Origin: an uncultured Collinsella sp.
GTDB lineage: Bacteria > Actinomycetota > Coriobacteriia > Coriobacteriales > Coriobacteriaceae
NCBI GenBank assembly: GCA_902493855.1
Contig: CABUQV010000005.1
Span: 51,185 to 115,184 of the forward strand
Reading direction: 5' to 3'
DNA: 64,000 bases
Both the position numbers and the translations under genes were made by a program. Each line of letters opens with the position of its first letter. The first letter of the stretch is position 1. Below, one piece after another: positions 22,828-31,043 of this stretch. The notes under the pieces were generated by a model that did no database searches, was not told the origin of the DNA, and worked only from the letters and a program-made list of their open reading frames with translations.

Positions 22828-23871
22828 ATGGAAGGCAATTGCGAGCAGACGTACAACCGGCTGCTGGATAAATCCAGCGAGGCCTTCGTCCTCGCCATCG
22901 AGCTTTACAACAGACCGAGCATCAAATACAGGGTCGAGGGCTTCTCGTTCTTTATCTGCAACGCGTGGGAGCTCATGCTCAAAGCGAAGCTGATAGCGGA
23001 CAGGGGCATATCGGCCGTCTACTATAGGGACAACACCGACAGGACGATCACGCTAGAGCGCTGCATCTCCCAGGTCTTCACGAACGACAAGGACCCGTTG
23101 AGGCGCAACCTCGAGGACATCATCCGCCTGCGCAACACGAGCACGCATTTCATCGTCCAGGAATACGAGCAGATCTACGTTGGCCTGTTCCAGTCGTGCG
23201 TGACGAACTTCGACGAGAAGATGTACGAGTTCCACGGGAGAAGGATGTCGGATATCATCCCCCAGCATTTCCTGATGCTGTCGATGAATGCCAACCCTGC
23301 CACGCCGGAGGTAATACGCGCCAAGTACCCAGTCGAGATAGCCTCGAAGTTCCTTTTCGATGAGTCGGAGATCGAACAGGAGCAGCAGCTCCAGGAGAAC
23401 CAAAGGTACTCGTGCGTCTTCCTGACCGAGATGGCAATTACGAAAAACCCCAAAAATGCGGACTTCACCGTCGCCATCGACAACTCGTCTGACAGGACGA
23501 TCCGCACCGCGAAGGTGTTCCAGGACCCCAAGAACACGCACCCGCTGTCGATGAAGAAAGTGCTCGAGCATGTCAACTCAAGGCTCGGCAGGCTCGGGAT
23601 CGTACTCATGGCAAATGGCGAGCCGAAACTGTTCACCGCCAATGACTGGAAGCTGTTCCTGAACTTCTACGACATCAAGTCGAACAAGGAACTCGCCTAC
23701 AAGCACGAGGTCGGAAGGAACGGCTCGTACACATACTCGATGAAAACCGTTGATTTCATTGTGGAAAGGGTTCGCGAGAACCCGTCGGACGTAATCGACT
23801 CCCTGAAGCAGGCGCTCGCTAAAAAGCAAAACGAGACGACCCCAGGGGCAAAGGATTCTAAGCGGAAATAA
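22828..23871 (+). CDS. DUF3644 family protein with HEPN-like motif (prophage cargo)
   Basis: This 347-residue protein is read from ATG after GGGAGAGTA. The N-terminal domain matches DUF3644: SSEAFVLAIELYNRPSIKYR and FSFFICNAWELMLKAKLI. At residues 102-107 it has RNTSTH, an R-x4-H arrangement as in HEPN ribonucleases, following an acidic helix (NLEDIIRL). The C-terminal part ends in TVDFIVERVRENPSDVIDSL and a Lys-rich tail. The gene is lower in GC than its neighbours and is flanked by 42-bp direct repeats, suggesting a separately acquired cargo gene. A role in phage defence or host cell arrest is plausible but not shown. Confidence 0.78.
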   Translation: MEGNCEQTYNRLLDKSSEAFVLAIELYNRPSIKYRVEGFSFFICNAWELMLKAKLIADRGISAVYYRDNTDRTITLERCISQVFTNDKDPLRRNLEDIIRLRNTSTHFIVQEYEQIYVGLFQSCVTNFDEKMYEFHGRRMSDIIPQHFLMLSMNANPATPEVIRAKYPVEIASKFLFDESEIEQEQQLQENQRYSCVFLTEMAITKNPKNADFTVAIDNSSDRTIRTAKVFQDPKNTHPLSMKKVLEHVNSRLGRLGIVLMANGEPKLFTANDWKLFLNFYDIKSNKELAYKHEVGRNGSYTYSMKTVDFIVERVRENPSDVIDSLKQALAKKQNETTPGAKDSKRK

Positions 23872-24020
23872 CCGCCTACTCCCATTCGGGAACCCAGCCG
23901 TATTCCTTCGCGGGTACGTCTCGTTACCGTGATTATCGTACTAATTGGCGTTGTTGTAAATCGAGCGGTTATGGAGATTGGAGACTGCAACGGCATTCAA
24001 CGCGATTGGGATCAACGGCT

Positions 24021-24062
24021 CGGCAGGTTTTTCAGGTTTTTCCGGAAAATCCAAGCGGGCGC
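24021..24062. repeat. Direct repeat copy 2
   Basis: This is the second copy of the element at 22716, with AGGTTTTTCAGGTTTTTCC then GGAAAATCCAAGCGGGCGC; it differs at about three positions. The surrounding gap 23872-24200 has no supported gene. Confidence 0.85.
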
Positions 24063-24065
24063 CCA

Positions 24066-24090
24066 AGCTGTCAAAGAATCTTTGACAGCT
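24066..24090. repeat. Perfect 25-bp palindrome
   Basis: AGCTGTCAAAGA, a central A, then TCTTTGACAGCT form a perfect 12-bp inverted repeat with a one-base centre. It lies 110 bases before the integrase start and could be an operator, a recombinase arm site or a hairpin. Confidence 0.8.
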
Positions 24091-24105
24091 CCAGACATAA
24101 AGAAA

Positions 24106-24142
24106 CCCCACCGCGCACGGCTGGAACCTTGGCGCGGTGGGG
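24106..24142 (-). terminator. Hairpin with minus-strand T-run upstream of the integrase
   Basis: CCCCACCGCGC / GCGCGGTGGGG is a perfect 11-bp stem. On the minus strand it is followed by TTTCTTT. It could stop leftward read-through from the integrase end of the prophage. Confidence 0.55.
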
Positions 24143-24200
24143 TGATAGCAAGGATGCCGGAGTAACACGGAGATAGCTCCGGGCAACCTGGAGACATTAT

Positions 24201-25361
24201 ATGACACGCAAGCAGAGGCGCCGCGCGTGGGGCTCAATCACCGAGGCCAAGCGTGGCAAGAAATACATCCTCCGATGGCAGGAGAACACGCCGTGCGGAC
24301 GCAAACGTAAAACCAAGACGGTATACGGTACCTACCGCGAGGCGTGCACCGAACTCGACCGCATCCACGTAGAGCGCGCCGATGACAAGCCGGTGCCGAC
24401 CATCGCCCAGGCATACGGTACATGGCTCGAGCCGACCATGGCGGCACAGGTGGCCGCCGGCACGCTCGCGCCGAACACCCGTAACCTCGTCACAAGGTCG
24501 TGGGCGAACTACGTCGGCCCCACATGGGGCTCAATGCCGGTCGACCAGTTGCGCCCCGTGCACCTGCAGGAATGGCTCCTGACTCTCCCCGCAGCGACGG
24601 CGGACACTGCCCTACTCACCCTGCGCAAGATCTACGGCACTGTGTCGGGCTTTGTCGTGCTGCCCATCGACCCGTTTGCCGCCACCGTGAAGTACACCAT
24701 GCCCACGCGCAAGACACGCGAGCGCTCCAAGCGCCTGTACACGCTTGCCGAATCCAAGGACATCCTGGAGCGCCTGCACGGGACCTCGCTCGAGGCGCCG
24801 TTCATCATGGCATGCTTTGGCTCATGCCGGTCGGGTGAGTCGCTGGGCATCCGCACCGATGAGGTCATGCCATTCGCGACAGGATCAACAACGCTCGCAA
24901 CGGTCGACCTCGTGCGCCAGATGGAGCAAGCGGGCATCGAGCCCACGGCGGACGGCGTACTCAAGACGCGAAAGTCCATACGCACAGTCGTGGTGCTGCC
25001 GGATGCCGCCGGGCGCCTGCTCGAAATTGCAGACGAACGCCGCGCGGCAGGCTCCGAGTGGCTAGCAGATCGCGGGGACGGACTGCCCATGAACCGAGGG
25101 ATGTGCAATCATAGATGGAAGAAGTGGTGCGAGGCCGAGGGCATCGAGCACATCCCATGGTCGAACCTCCGCAACTCGTGGCGAACGATCTGCGAGATGG
25201 AGTTGCACATGCCCTGGGACCTCATGGAGATGCTCATGGGACACTCCCTGCCGGGCGTGTCCGGGCGGCATTATATTCGCCCCTCCCGTGAGCAGGTGGC
25301 GCGTTCCGTTTGCGACGCACTTGGGATAAATTGGGATATTTCCCAACAAACAAGCAGGTAA
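24201..25361 (+). CDS. Tyrosine recombinase (integrase) at the right prophage end
   Basis: This 386-residue protein has an N-terminal basic arm-binding unit (RRRAWGSITEAKRGKKYILR), a core-binding domain from about 70 to 165, and a divergent catalytic domain. The first Arg lies in CFGSCRSGESLGI, the HxxR box is replaced by SNLRNSW (Ser for the usual His), and the end carries LMGHSLPGVSGRHYIRP with the likely Tyr nucleophile. It is the last phage gene before chromosomal genes, so it is the best candidate for the prophage's own integrase, with attR just downstream. Confidence 0.88.
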   Translation: MTRKQRRRAWGSITEAKRGKKYILRWQENTPCGRKRKTKTVYGTYREACTELDRIHVERADDKPVPTIAQAYGTWLEPTMAAQVAAGTLAPNTRNLVTRSWANYVGPTWGSMPVDQLRPVHLQEWLLTLPAATADTALLTLRKIYGTVSGFVVLPIDPFAATVKYTMPTRKTRERSKRLYTLAESKDILERLHGTSLEAPFIMACFGSCRSGESLGIRTDEVMPFATGSTTLATVDLVRQMEQAGIEPTADGVLKTRKSIRTVVVLPDAAGRLLEIADERRAAGSEWLADRGDGLPMNRGMCNHRWKKWCEAEGIEHIPWSNLRNSWRTICEMELHMPWDLMEMLMGHSLPGVSGRHYIRPSREQVARSVCDALGINWDISQQTSR

Positions 25362-25406
25362 AACGGGCGCGGTTAATAGTGGCAGTATTAAGATTCGCAG
25401 CTCAAA

Positions 25407-25443
25407 AACCGCCACAAAGGGGACAGGCACTTTTGTGGCGGTT
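25407..25443. repeat. Perfect 12-bp inverted repeat at the prophage/chromosome junction
   Basis: AACCGCCACAAA / TTTGTGGCGGTT are separated by GGGGACAGGCACT. A partial echo (GGGGAACTTTTGTAGCGC) lies at about 25615. It may be a transcription terminator or a dispersed intergenic repeat. Confidence 0.75.
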
Positions 25444-25453
25444 CCCACAAACA

Positions 25454-25588
25454 TCTCGATCTGTAACAGTTAGAGTCCATTTTTCGGTCCACCTGTTACA
25501 GATTGAGACATTCAAATTCCGCTGAGACGATAATCTCGATCTGTAACATCTAGCCCGTTTTCGGCCTTACAACTGTTACAGATCAAGA
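25454..25588. repeat. Two tandem 55-bp palindromic elements, 80-bp period
   Basis: Both units (25454-25508 and 25534-25588) begin TCTCGATCTGTAACA and end with TGTTACAGAT(T/C)(G/A)AGA, forming hairpins with 15-16-bp arms and a loop centred on a C-rich TTTTCGG. Both are 55 bases long, and their starts are exactly 80 bases apart. They look like REP-type intergenic repeats. The gap 25362-25643 contains no supported gene. Confidence 0.8.
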
Positions 25589-25643
25589 CAAACCAACGAA
25601 ACAAGCCGCCGCAAGGGGAACTTTTGTAGCGCTTTGGGCCGCG

Positions 25644-26303
25644 CTACTCTCCGAGCATCTCTTTGAGCTTGGCTGCCACAGCGTGGCCCAGGCTCTCGTG
25701 GCTTTCGGGCATCATGTGCAGATAATCGATATCGCCCGGCTCGGCAAAATCGGCGGCATTCAAAAAGTCGCAGCCAAACTGTTCGGCAACATACGCATAA
25801 TATTCGGCAAAATGCTCCGAGGCCTCGACGGAGTGCTCGTCAAAGTCGGTCATATATACATCGGCGATCTGCGGTTTAATCTTGATAGGCGCCATCAGCA
25901 GAATACGCGGGCAGGGCGCGGCTTCGGTCCAGGGAAACGCGCGGACGGTGCGAATCAGCGCCATGGCACCGTCAGCGATATCGGCAGCCCCCACGCTAAA
26001 GACCGTCTTGCAGTCGTTGGTGCCCAGCATAATCACGATCGCATCCAGCGGCTTATGAGACTCGAGCAGCATCGGCAACGCGCGGATGCCGTTGAGATTG
26101 GTGTCCAGATGGCACATGTCGTCGCGCACCGTCGTGCGGCCGTTTAGGCCTTCCTCAATCACGTGCCAGCCCTCGCCCAGGTCGCGCTGGGCCACGCCGC
26201 ACCAGCGCACATCGTGCGCATAGCGCACCGCGGTGCCGTCGCGCATGCCCGCCGGATCATAGCCATAGGTGTTGCTGTCACCAAAGCACAGAACGTTTTT
26301 CAT
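25644..26303 (-). CDS. SGNH/GDSL-type esterase
   Basis: This 219-residue cytoplasmic hydrolase has all four SGNH blocks: block I CFGDSNTYGYDP (nucleophile Ser), block II EEGLNGRTT (Gly), block III MLGTNDCK (Asn) and block V YLHMMPESH with the Asp-x-x-His-like end (DYLHM ... ESH). It resembles the family of small carbohydrate or arylesterases. Substrates could be acetylated sugars or other esters. GGAGTTCAAG precedes the ATG. It is the first chromosomal gene beyond the prophage and is followed by no partner in the same unit. Confidence 0.88.
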   Translation of the reverse strand: MKNVLCFGDSNTYGYDPAGMRDGTAVRYAHDVRWCGVAQRDLGEGWHVIEEGLNGRTTVRDDMCHLDTNLNGIRALPMLLESHKPLDAIVIMLGTNDCKTVFSVGAADIADGAMALIRTVRAFPWTEAAPCPRILLMAPIKIKPQIADVYMTDFDEHSVEASEHFAEYYAYVAEQFGCDFLNAADFAEPGDIDYLHMMPESHESLGHAVAAKLKEMLGE

Positions 26304-26327
26304 CTTGAACTCCCCATTCAGTAAAAA

Positions 26328-26355
26328 GCCGACGGGGGCGATCCCCCCCGTCGGC
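26328..26355 (-). terminator. Intrinsic terminator of the TIGR02452 gene
   Basis: GCCGACGGGGG / CCCCCGTCGGC on the minus strand is followed by TTTTTA, located 27 bases after the stop at 26382. Confidence 0.85.
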
Positions 26356-26381
26356 TTGGCATATCACATCACGCGCGCCGC

Positions 26382-27515
26382 TTACAGGTACTTGCGCCAG
26401 TCGTCCTCGTCCTCATCATCCTCGGCTGCTGCCTGGGCCTGCTCGGCGGCACGAGCGGCTGCGGCGCGGGCGGCAACCTGGGCATAGGACTCCTCGTTGC
26501 GCTCGGGGAACTTTGCCAGCACGTGCTCGAACTTGGCAAAGTCATCGTCCCAGCGCGTAGAGGGCACGGCAAAGAAGACCTGCTTGACCTTAAAGTCGCC
26601 CGACGCAAGCTCCTTGCGGAAGAGCTCGGCCACGGCCTCGGCGTCAAAGCCGTTGTTGTCGCAGCCCCAAGCACCCAACACGAGCTTCTCGCGACCCAGC
26701 TCGTCGCAGATAGCAAGCACAAAGCGGATGCGATCGCGCAGGGCGTCCAGCAAGGCATCGTCGCTCACGCGGTACTCCTGGCGAGCACGCTTGGCGTTGG
26801 GCGCAGCGGCGACGATTACGTCGGCATAGGCGTGCACATGGTTGCGGTCGAAGCGCACCGCGGGCACCACCAGCGCGCGGTTGCGGTACAGCTCGCAGTT
26901 GATGTTGCGGCGACGGTTCTCGCCGTACCATTTACGCTGCGTATCGAGCACGTTGTACAAGTACGAATCGGCACAGAGCGTGGACTCCTGACCCAGATAG
27001 CCCTGGATGTAGCCACCGCCCGGATTGGTGAACGAGGCAAAAGCGAGCACGGCCATGTCGCAGAACTGCGCGTAGCCTCGGCCGTTATCCAGAATGACCT
27101 GCGTGGCAGAAGCGTCGAGCACGGTGACCTCGGGCAGGACCGGAGCGGGTTCCTCGACGGCAAGCGCGGACTCGGTCTCCGCGACCTCCTCTGCGGGTGT
27201 AGGCTCGGCCGTAACCTCGGTCTCTGCGGATGCAACCTCAGCAGCCTCGACCTCAGCGGCCTCAGACTCCTCGGCAACCTGCTCCTCGGCAGCGTCGGCC
27301 GCCTGGGCCTTAGCCTTCATCGCCGCGACAAATCCAGCAGGCATGCCATCGAACTCGCGCACACCGGCAAGCGAGCGCTCAATATCCTTGGCGCACGCTT
27401 CGGACACAGTCGCCACGTGACGCTCGGCGGCCTTGGCACGGGCCTCGCGCTTGGGGTTGGGCTGCCCTGCGCGATTGGGCCTGCGATTACGGTTCCTGTT
27501 GTCGACGTCTGCCAT
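26382..27515 (-). CDS. TIGR02452 family protein (PARG/macrodomain-like) with long N-terminal extension
   Basis: This is a 377-residue protein. Residues 1-30 are basic (RNRNRRPNRAGQPNPKREAR). Residues about 70-135 are Ala/Glu/Val-rich low complexity. The conserved domain covers about 140-350 with FASFTNPGGGYIQGYLGQES (the FxNPGGG ADP-ribose-binding loop of PARG-like folds), ESTLCADSYLYNVL, and VLGAWGCDNNGFDAEAVAEL (GAxGCGxFxN-type motif; here GAWGCDNNGF). Family members are thought to handle ADP-ribose, as poly-ADP-ribose glycohydrolases do. GAAAGGTGACC precedes the ATG. It is monocistronic. Confidence 0.85.
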   Translation of the reverse strand: MADVDNRNRNRRPNRAGQPNPKREARAKAAERHVATVSEACAKDIERSLAGVREFDGMPAGFVAAMKAKAQAADAAEEQVAEESEAAEVEAAEVASAETEVTAEPTPAEEVAETESALAVEEPAPVLPEVTVLDASATQVILDNGRGYAQFCDMAVLAFASFTNPGGGYIQGYLGQESTLCADSYLYNVLDTQRKWYGENRRRNINCELYRNRALVVPAVRFDRNHVHAYADVIVAAAPNAKRARQEYRVSDDALLDALRDRIRFVLAICDELGREKLVLGAWGCDNNGFDAEAVAELFRKELASGDFKVKQVFFAVPSTRWDDDFAKFEHVLAKFPERNEESYAQVAARAAAARAAEQAQAAAEDDEDEDDWRKYL

Positions 27516-27581
27516 AAGTGGTCACCTTTCTCGGTCTCTGCCGCTATCGGCTTTTCCCATCCATGATACCCCGCCGTGTAC

Positions 27582-27607
27582 AAAAAAGACGGCCCCGAAG
27601 GACCGCC
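27582..27607 (-). terminator. Intrinsic terminator of the Bax-inhibitor gene
   Basis: GGCGGTCC-TTCG-GGGCCGTC on the minus strand is followed by six T. It lies 46 bases downstream of the stop at 27654. Confidence 0.85.
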
Positions 27608-27653
27608 TTTCGTATCGATTTGCGCGCGCGGCAAGCACCGCTGCAATTTGGCA

Positions 27654-28349
27654 CTAATCGCGACGACCGAGGATGTTCAGAATGCGCAGGAACACGTTGA
27701 TGATGTCCACGAACAGGTTGGATGCCATGAGCACGGCGTTGGGCAGCGTGGGCGGCACCGTCGTGGCCACATAGGTGTCGTAGCCAATAAAGCCGGCGAA
27801 CACCACGATCACGATCAGGTCGGTGATGGACTGCGAGACGCCCATGAACATCAGCACGATCTCGACCAGAATCGTGGCAAGCAGAACGCCAAAACCAATG
27901 CCGTACACACGCTGGAAAAACTTGGGGAAGGTCACGCCCAGCGCACCGAAGACAAAGGTGATGGCAGCGGTGGCGATAAAGGCGGTATTGATGGTGGGCA
28001 GGTCGTAGTTGGCAAGGCCAAACGACGCGGTCAGGCCAAAGGTGCTCGCAAAGATCACGTAACCCGCGAGCGACAGGCCCACAGACTGCTTGCCCGCAGC
28101 AGCCGACATCATGACCATGCCGACGATGGTCAAAATAAACGAGCCAAAGACCAGCGGCAAGGCGGCGCCGCTCATCATCATGCGCGCAAACGACATGGTG
28201 CTCGTAAAGTAAGCACCGGCGCCCATGGCGCAAAAGCCCAAAAAGATCAGGGCAGACATGACAAGGTTGTACGCACGCGGCGACATCTCCTTGGCACGGC
28301 TTGCGCCGGTCTCGATGGGGCCGTTCTGATAACCCTGGATATCGTTCAT
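27654..28349 (-). CDS. Bax inhibitor-1 / YccA family membrane protein
   Basis: This 231-residue integral membrane protein has a short cytosolic N-terminus and about seven membrane segments (for example YNLVMSALIFLGFCAMGAGA, LPLVFGSFILTIVGMVMM, DLIVIVVFAGFIGYDTY). The last segments carry the family pattern with an acidic residue (FIGYDTYVAT) and a C-terminal NLFVDIINVFLRILNILG. Bacterial relatives (YetJ, YccA) are calcium-leak channels or protease modulators. It is a single gene with its own terminator. Confidence 0.93.
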   Translation of the reverse strand: MNDIQGYQNGPIETGASRAKEMSPRAYNLVMSALIFLGFCAMGAGAYFTSTMSFARMMMSGAALPLVFGSFILTIVGMVMMSAAAGKQSVGLSLAGYVIFASTFGLTASFGLANYDLPTINTAFIATAAITFVFGALGVTFPKFFQRVYGIGFGVLLATILVEIVLMFMGVSQSITDLIVIVVFAGFIGYDTYVATTVPPTLPNAVLMASNLFVDIINVFLRILNILGRRD

Positions 28350-28428
28350 AATTTCGTCCTTTCAAAAGCGCCGCAACAGCGCCGTAGGTGACAAGATTCC
28401 TGCCATTGTACCCGAATGCCGCACACTC

Positions 28429-28767
28429 TTACCTGCGGCGTTCACTCTCGAGTGTACGGTCGAATGCCCACACCCACCAACGCATCAGATGAGCCTGCGA
28501 GCCATCCGGTCGCTCGCGCGCCTGTTCTTCCAGATACAGTTCGGTCGCATGCCCGCCAAAACGAACCTTATAGGTCGCCGTACGAATGCCGTGAACCGTC
28601 AGGCCAAAACCGGTGGACGAGACAATCTCGTCAATCGTAAAGCAGCGACCGTCGACCCAGCAGACGGTAACCGGCACGACTTGTCCGCCCGCGAGGATGC
28701 GGGCCACGACGTCCACATACTGCTTGTGCACGCGCCGAGTTTTGCCGTCTGTCTGTCGATATTCCAT
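28429..28767 (-). CDS. Conserved hypothetical protein
   Basis: This 112-residue protein is read from MEYRQTDGKTRRVHKQYVDV with TAGGAGGC upstream; an earlier in-frame Met lacks a good site. It is beta-rich, with VVPVTVCWVDGRCFTIDEIV, ATYKVRFGGHATELYLEEQA and a C-terminal LMRWWVWAFDRT. This looks like a small conserved soluble protein with one compact beta barrel or sheet. No function is known to me. Confidence 0.75.
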   Translation of the reverse strand: MEYRQTDGKTRRVHKQYVDVVARILAGGQVVPVTVCWVDGRCFTIDEIVSSTGFGLTVHGIRTATYKVRFGGHATELYLEEQARERPDGSQAHLMRWWVWAFDRTLESERRR

Positions 28768-29017
28768 GCCTCCTATTATCGAACGCATGTTTGCATGTTG
28801 TAAAGCGAACAGACTGTGGTTTTGGAGTGTCGTAGTAATCGCACGTGTCCGTATGGCGTGTTAGCAAAAAGAACACCCGCGGTCAACAGGGCTAATATTC
28901 AATTTTAGTGCCAAAAAGTTCACTTCTCCCATCAGAACTCGGTAAAGAGACCCGCAGGAGGTGATACGATTTATCATGTTTTTGTAACGTGTCTGCAAAC
29001 TTCGAGAAAGCCCATAT

Positions 29018-30067
29018 ATGGACGTAACGTTCTCAACCTTCCTCGGCCAAATTGTGTCGAACCCAGTCCTTGCCGTCACCGTGATCCTCGCGTTGGGCGC
29101 CATCTTCGTCAATGGATGGACCGACGCGCCCAACGCCATCGCGACCTGCGTCACTACGCGTTGCATGCCCGCCCGCGCCGCCATTCTCATGAGCGCCGCA
29201 TTCAACTTCCTCGGCGTGCTCATCATGACGCACTTTAACGCGAGCGTCGCCAACACCATCTCACATATCGTCGACTTTGGCGGAAACAGCACCATGGCGC
29301 TCGCCTGCCTATGCGCGGCGCTGTTCTCCATCGTCGTCTACGGCGCCACAGCGTCGCGTTTTGGCATCCCCACCTCGCAAAGCCACAGCCTTATCGCCGG
29401 CCTGACCGGTGCCGCCATCGCCCTCGGCGGTGCGAGCAGCGTCAACGTCCACGAGTGGATGAAGGTCATCTACGGTCTGGCGCTCTCCATCGGCCTGGGC
29501 TTTGTCATGGGCTGGGTCCTGTGCAAGCTCGTCTCGATTCTTTTCGCCGCCGCCAACAGGCGACGTGCCAATGTCTTCTTTAAATACGCTCAGATCGCGA
29601 GCGCTGCGGCCATGAGCTTTATGCACGGCGCGCAGGATGGACAGAAGTTCATCGGCGTGCTCTTTTTAGGCGTGGCCTTTGCCAGCGGCCAGACGAGCGT
29701 CGGCGATGCAGGCATCCCCATCTGGATTATGCTGCTGTGCTCGGCCACTATGGGTATCGGCACCAGCGTGGGCGGCGAGCGCATCATCAAGTCCGTCGGC
29801 CAGAGCATGGTCAAGCTCGAAAAGTATCAGGGCTTCTCCGCCGACCTGGCGGGCGCCGCAAACCTGCTGCTTGCCACCCTTACCGGCATCCCCGTGTCCT
29901 CCACACACATCAAGACCTGCGCCATCATGGGCGTCGGTGCCGTCAAGCGCCTCTCAGCCATCAACTTCGGCGTCGTCAAAGACATGATGTTCACCTGGTT
30001 CTTCACCTTCCCCGCCTGCGGACTCATCAGCTTTGTCATGGCCAAGCTGTTCATGATGTTCCTCTAG
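29018..30067 (+). CDS. pit: Pit-type inorganic phosphate transporter
   Basis: This 349-residue membrane protein has two repeats of the PiT signature: FVNGWTDAPNAIATCVTTR near residue 31 and ADLAGAANLLLATLTGIPVS followed by SSTHIKTCAIMGVG near 300. About ten membrane segments are predicted, including long Ala/Gly/Ile stretches. It imports phosphate (as metal-phosphate) with ions. A DUF47 PhoU-like gene follows 67 bases later, a common pair. No clear promoter was identified; the ATG is preceded by GAGAAAGCCCATAT. Confidence 0.95.
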   Translation: MDVTFSTFLGQIVSNPVLAVTVILALGAIFVNGWTDAPNAIATCVTTRCMPARAAILMSAAFNFLGVLIMTHFNASVANTISHIVDFGGNSTMALACLCAALFSIVVYGATASRFGIPTSQSHSLIAGLTGAAIALGGASSVNVHEWMKVIYGLALSIGLGFVMGWVLCKLVSILFAAANRRRANVFFKYAQIASAAAMSFMHGAQDGQKFIGVLFLGVAFASGQTSVGDAGIPIWIMLLCSATMGIGTSVGGERIIKSVGQSMVKLEKYQGFSADLAGAANLLLATLTGIPVSSTHIKTCAIMGVGAVKRLSAINFGVVKDMMFTWFFTFPACGLISFVMAKLFMMFL

Positions 30068-30134
30068 TCAAACCGAACGTCCATCCGGACTGCATTACCT
30101 CGCCCACCCGTCTTCGCCTCGAAAGGACCCACCC

Positions 30135-30758
30135 ATGGCAAAGAAACCCGATTCGTTCTACTTCGACAACTACGTCGCCTGCGCCGACCTTGCCGTCCAG
30201 GCCGCCGAGCTGCTCACCAAGATTTTCGAGAACTTCGATCCCGCAAAGATTCACGATATGCTCAACAAGATGCACGCGATCGAGCATGCGGCCGACAAGA
30301 AGCACCATGAGCTTGAGGACGCCTTGCTCACCGCCTTTATCACCCCGCTCGAGCGCGAGGATCTGGATCTGATGAGCTGCTCACTCGACACCGTGCTCGA
30401 CCGCATCGAGGGCGTCGTGCAGCGCGTCTACTTCACCAACATCCAGAGCATCCATCCCGACGCCATCGTCATCGCCCACAAGGTGACTGACGCCTGCCGC
30501 GCCATGAAAGACCTGATGGTCGAGCTGCCCAACTACCGCAAGTCCAAGACCCTGCGCGAACTCGTCATCCAGATCAACACCATCGAGTCCGAAGCCGACG
30601 AGCTCTATATCAACGCCATGCGCAACCTGCACGTTAACGGCAAGGACCCGCTCGAGGTCATCGCCTGGCGTGACGTGTACGCCTTCCTGGAGTACTGCGC
30701 TGACTGCTGTGAGAATGTGGCCGATGTTGTGGATTCGATTGTCATGAAGAACAGTTAA
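30135..30758 (+). CDS. DUF47 family PhoU-like protein (Pit accessory)
   Basis: This 207-residue all-helical protein has the PhoU-like metal-binding E/DxxxD pattern in AIEHAADKKHHELEDALLTA and TIESEADELYINAM, and the DUF47 sequence TPLEREDLDLMSCSLDTVLD. It probably regulates Pit activity at the membrane. CGAAAGGACCCACCC precedes the ATG. The gene is followed by a long palindromic element. Confidence 0.93.
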   Translation: MAKKPDSFYFDNYVACADLAVQAAELLTKIFENFDPAKIHDMLNKMHAIEHAADKKHHELEDALLTAFITPLEREDLDLMSCSLDTVLDRIEGVVQRVYFTNIQSIHPDAIVIAHKVTDACRAMKDLMVELPNYRKSKTLRELVIQINTIESEADELYINAMRNLHVNGKDPLEVIAWRDVYAFLEYCADCCENVADVVDSIVMKNS

Positions 30759-30763
30759 TTGGG

Positions 30764-30874
30764 GGTACGTGTCCCGGCGGTCGCGGGCCCGGCCACTAAT
30801 AACCTTTTTCACTCCGGCTGCAAGCAGAGTCGTTCAAAAGGTTATTAGTGGCCGGGTCCGCTCCCTTACGTACC
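30764..30874. repeat. 111-bp imperfect palindromic element
   Basis: The core arms CCCGGCCACTAATAACCTTT (30788 on) and AAAGGTTATTAGTGGCCGGG (to 30856) are perfect over 21 bases including one extra T/A, with a 27-base loop. Outer arms GGTACGT (30764) and ACGTACC (30868) are also complementary. It lies just after the DUF47 stop. It may fold as a strong RNA terminator, or be a small non-autonomous (MITE/REP-like) element. Confidence 0.8.
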
Positions 30875-31043
30875 ACCATTGGGAACTTTGGCTGATAGTT
30901 ATAGCGCAATGGGGGTTTGGCTGAAGGGACCTTTGGTATCCGTTCAGACACTTTGGCCCTCGATGAGCGTTTGGCTGATTGCTGCTTGGGTACTGTTTGG
31001 GTTACTTTGGGTTTGTTTGATTTTTAATTGTTGGAGGGCTTGT

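Noticed and set aside
25362..25643. A defined attR core
   Set aside because: The left end of the prophage lies outside the window, so no direct repeat can be matched to define the att core.
28861..29331. 156-residue minus-strand open frame opposite the start of pit
   Set aside because: Shadow of pit; no ribosome site and no domain.
30879..31043. Membrane-anchored N-terminus for the nitroreductase
   Set aside because: The frame is open and hydrophobic, but the family starts at MSYLDLARGRYS and GGAGGG sits just before that ATG. TTTGG repeats explain the Trp/Leu-rich translation.
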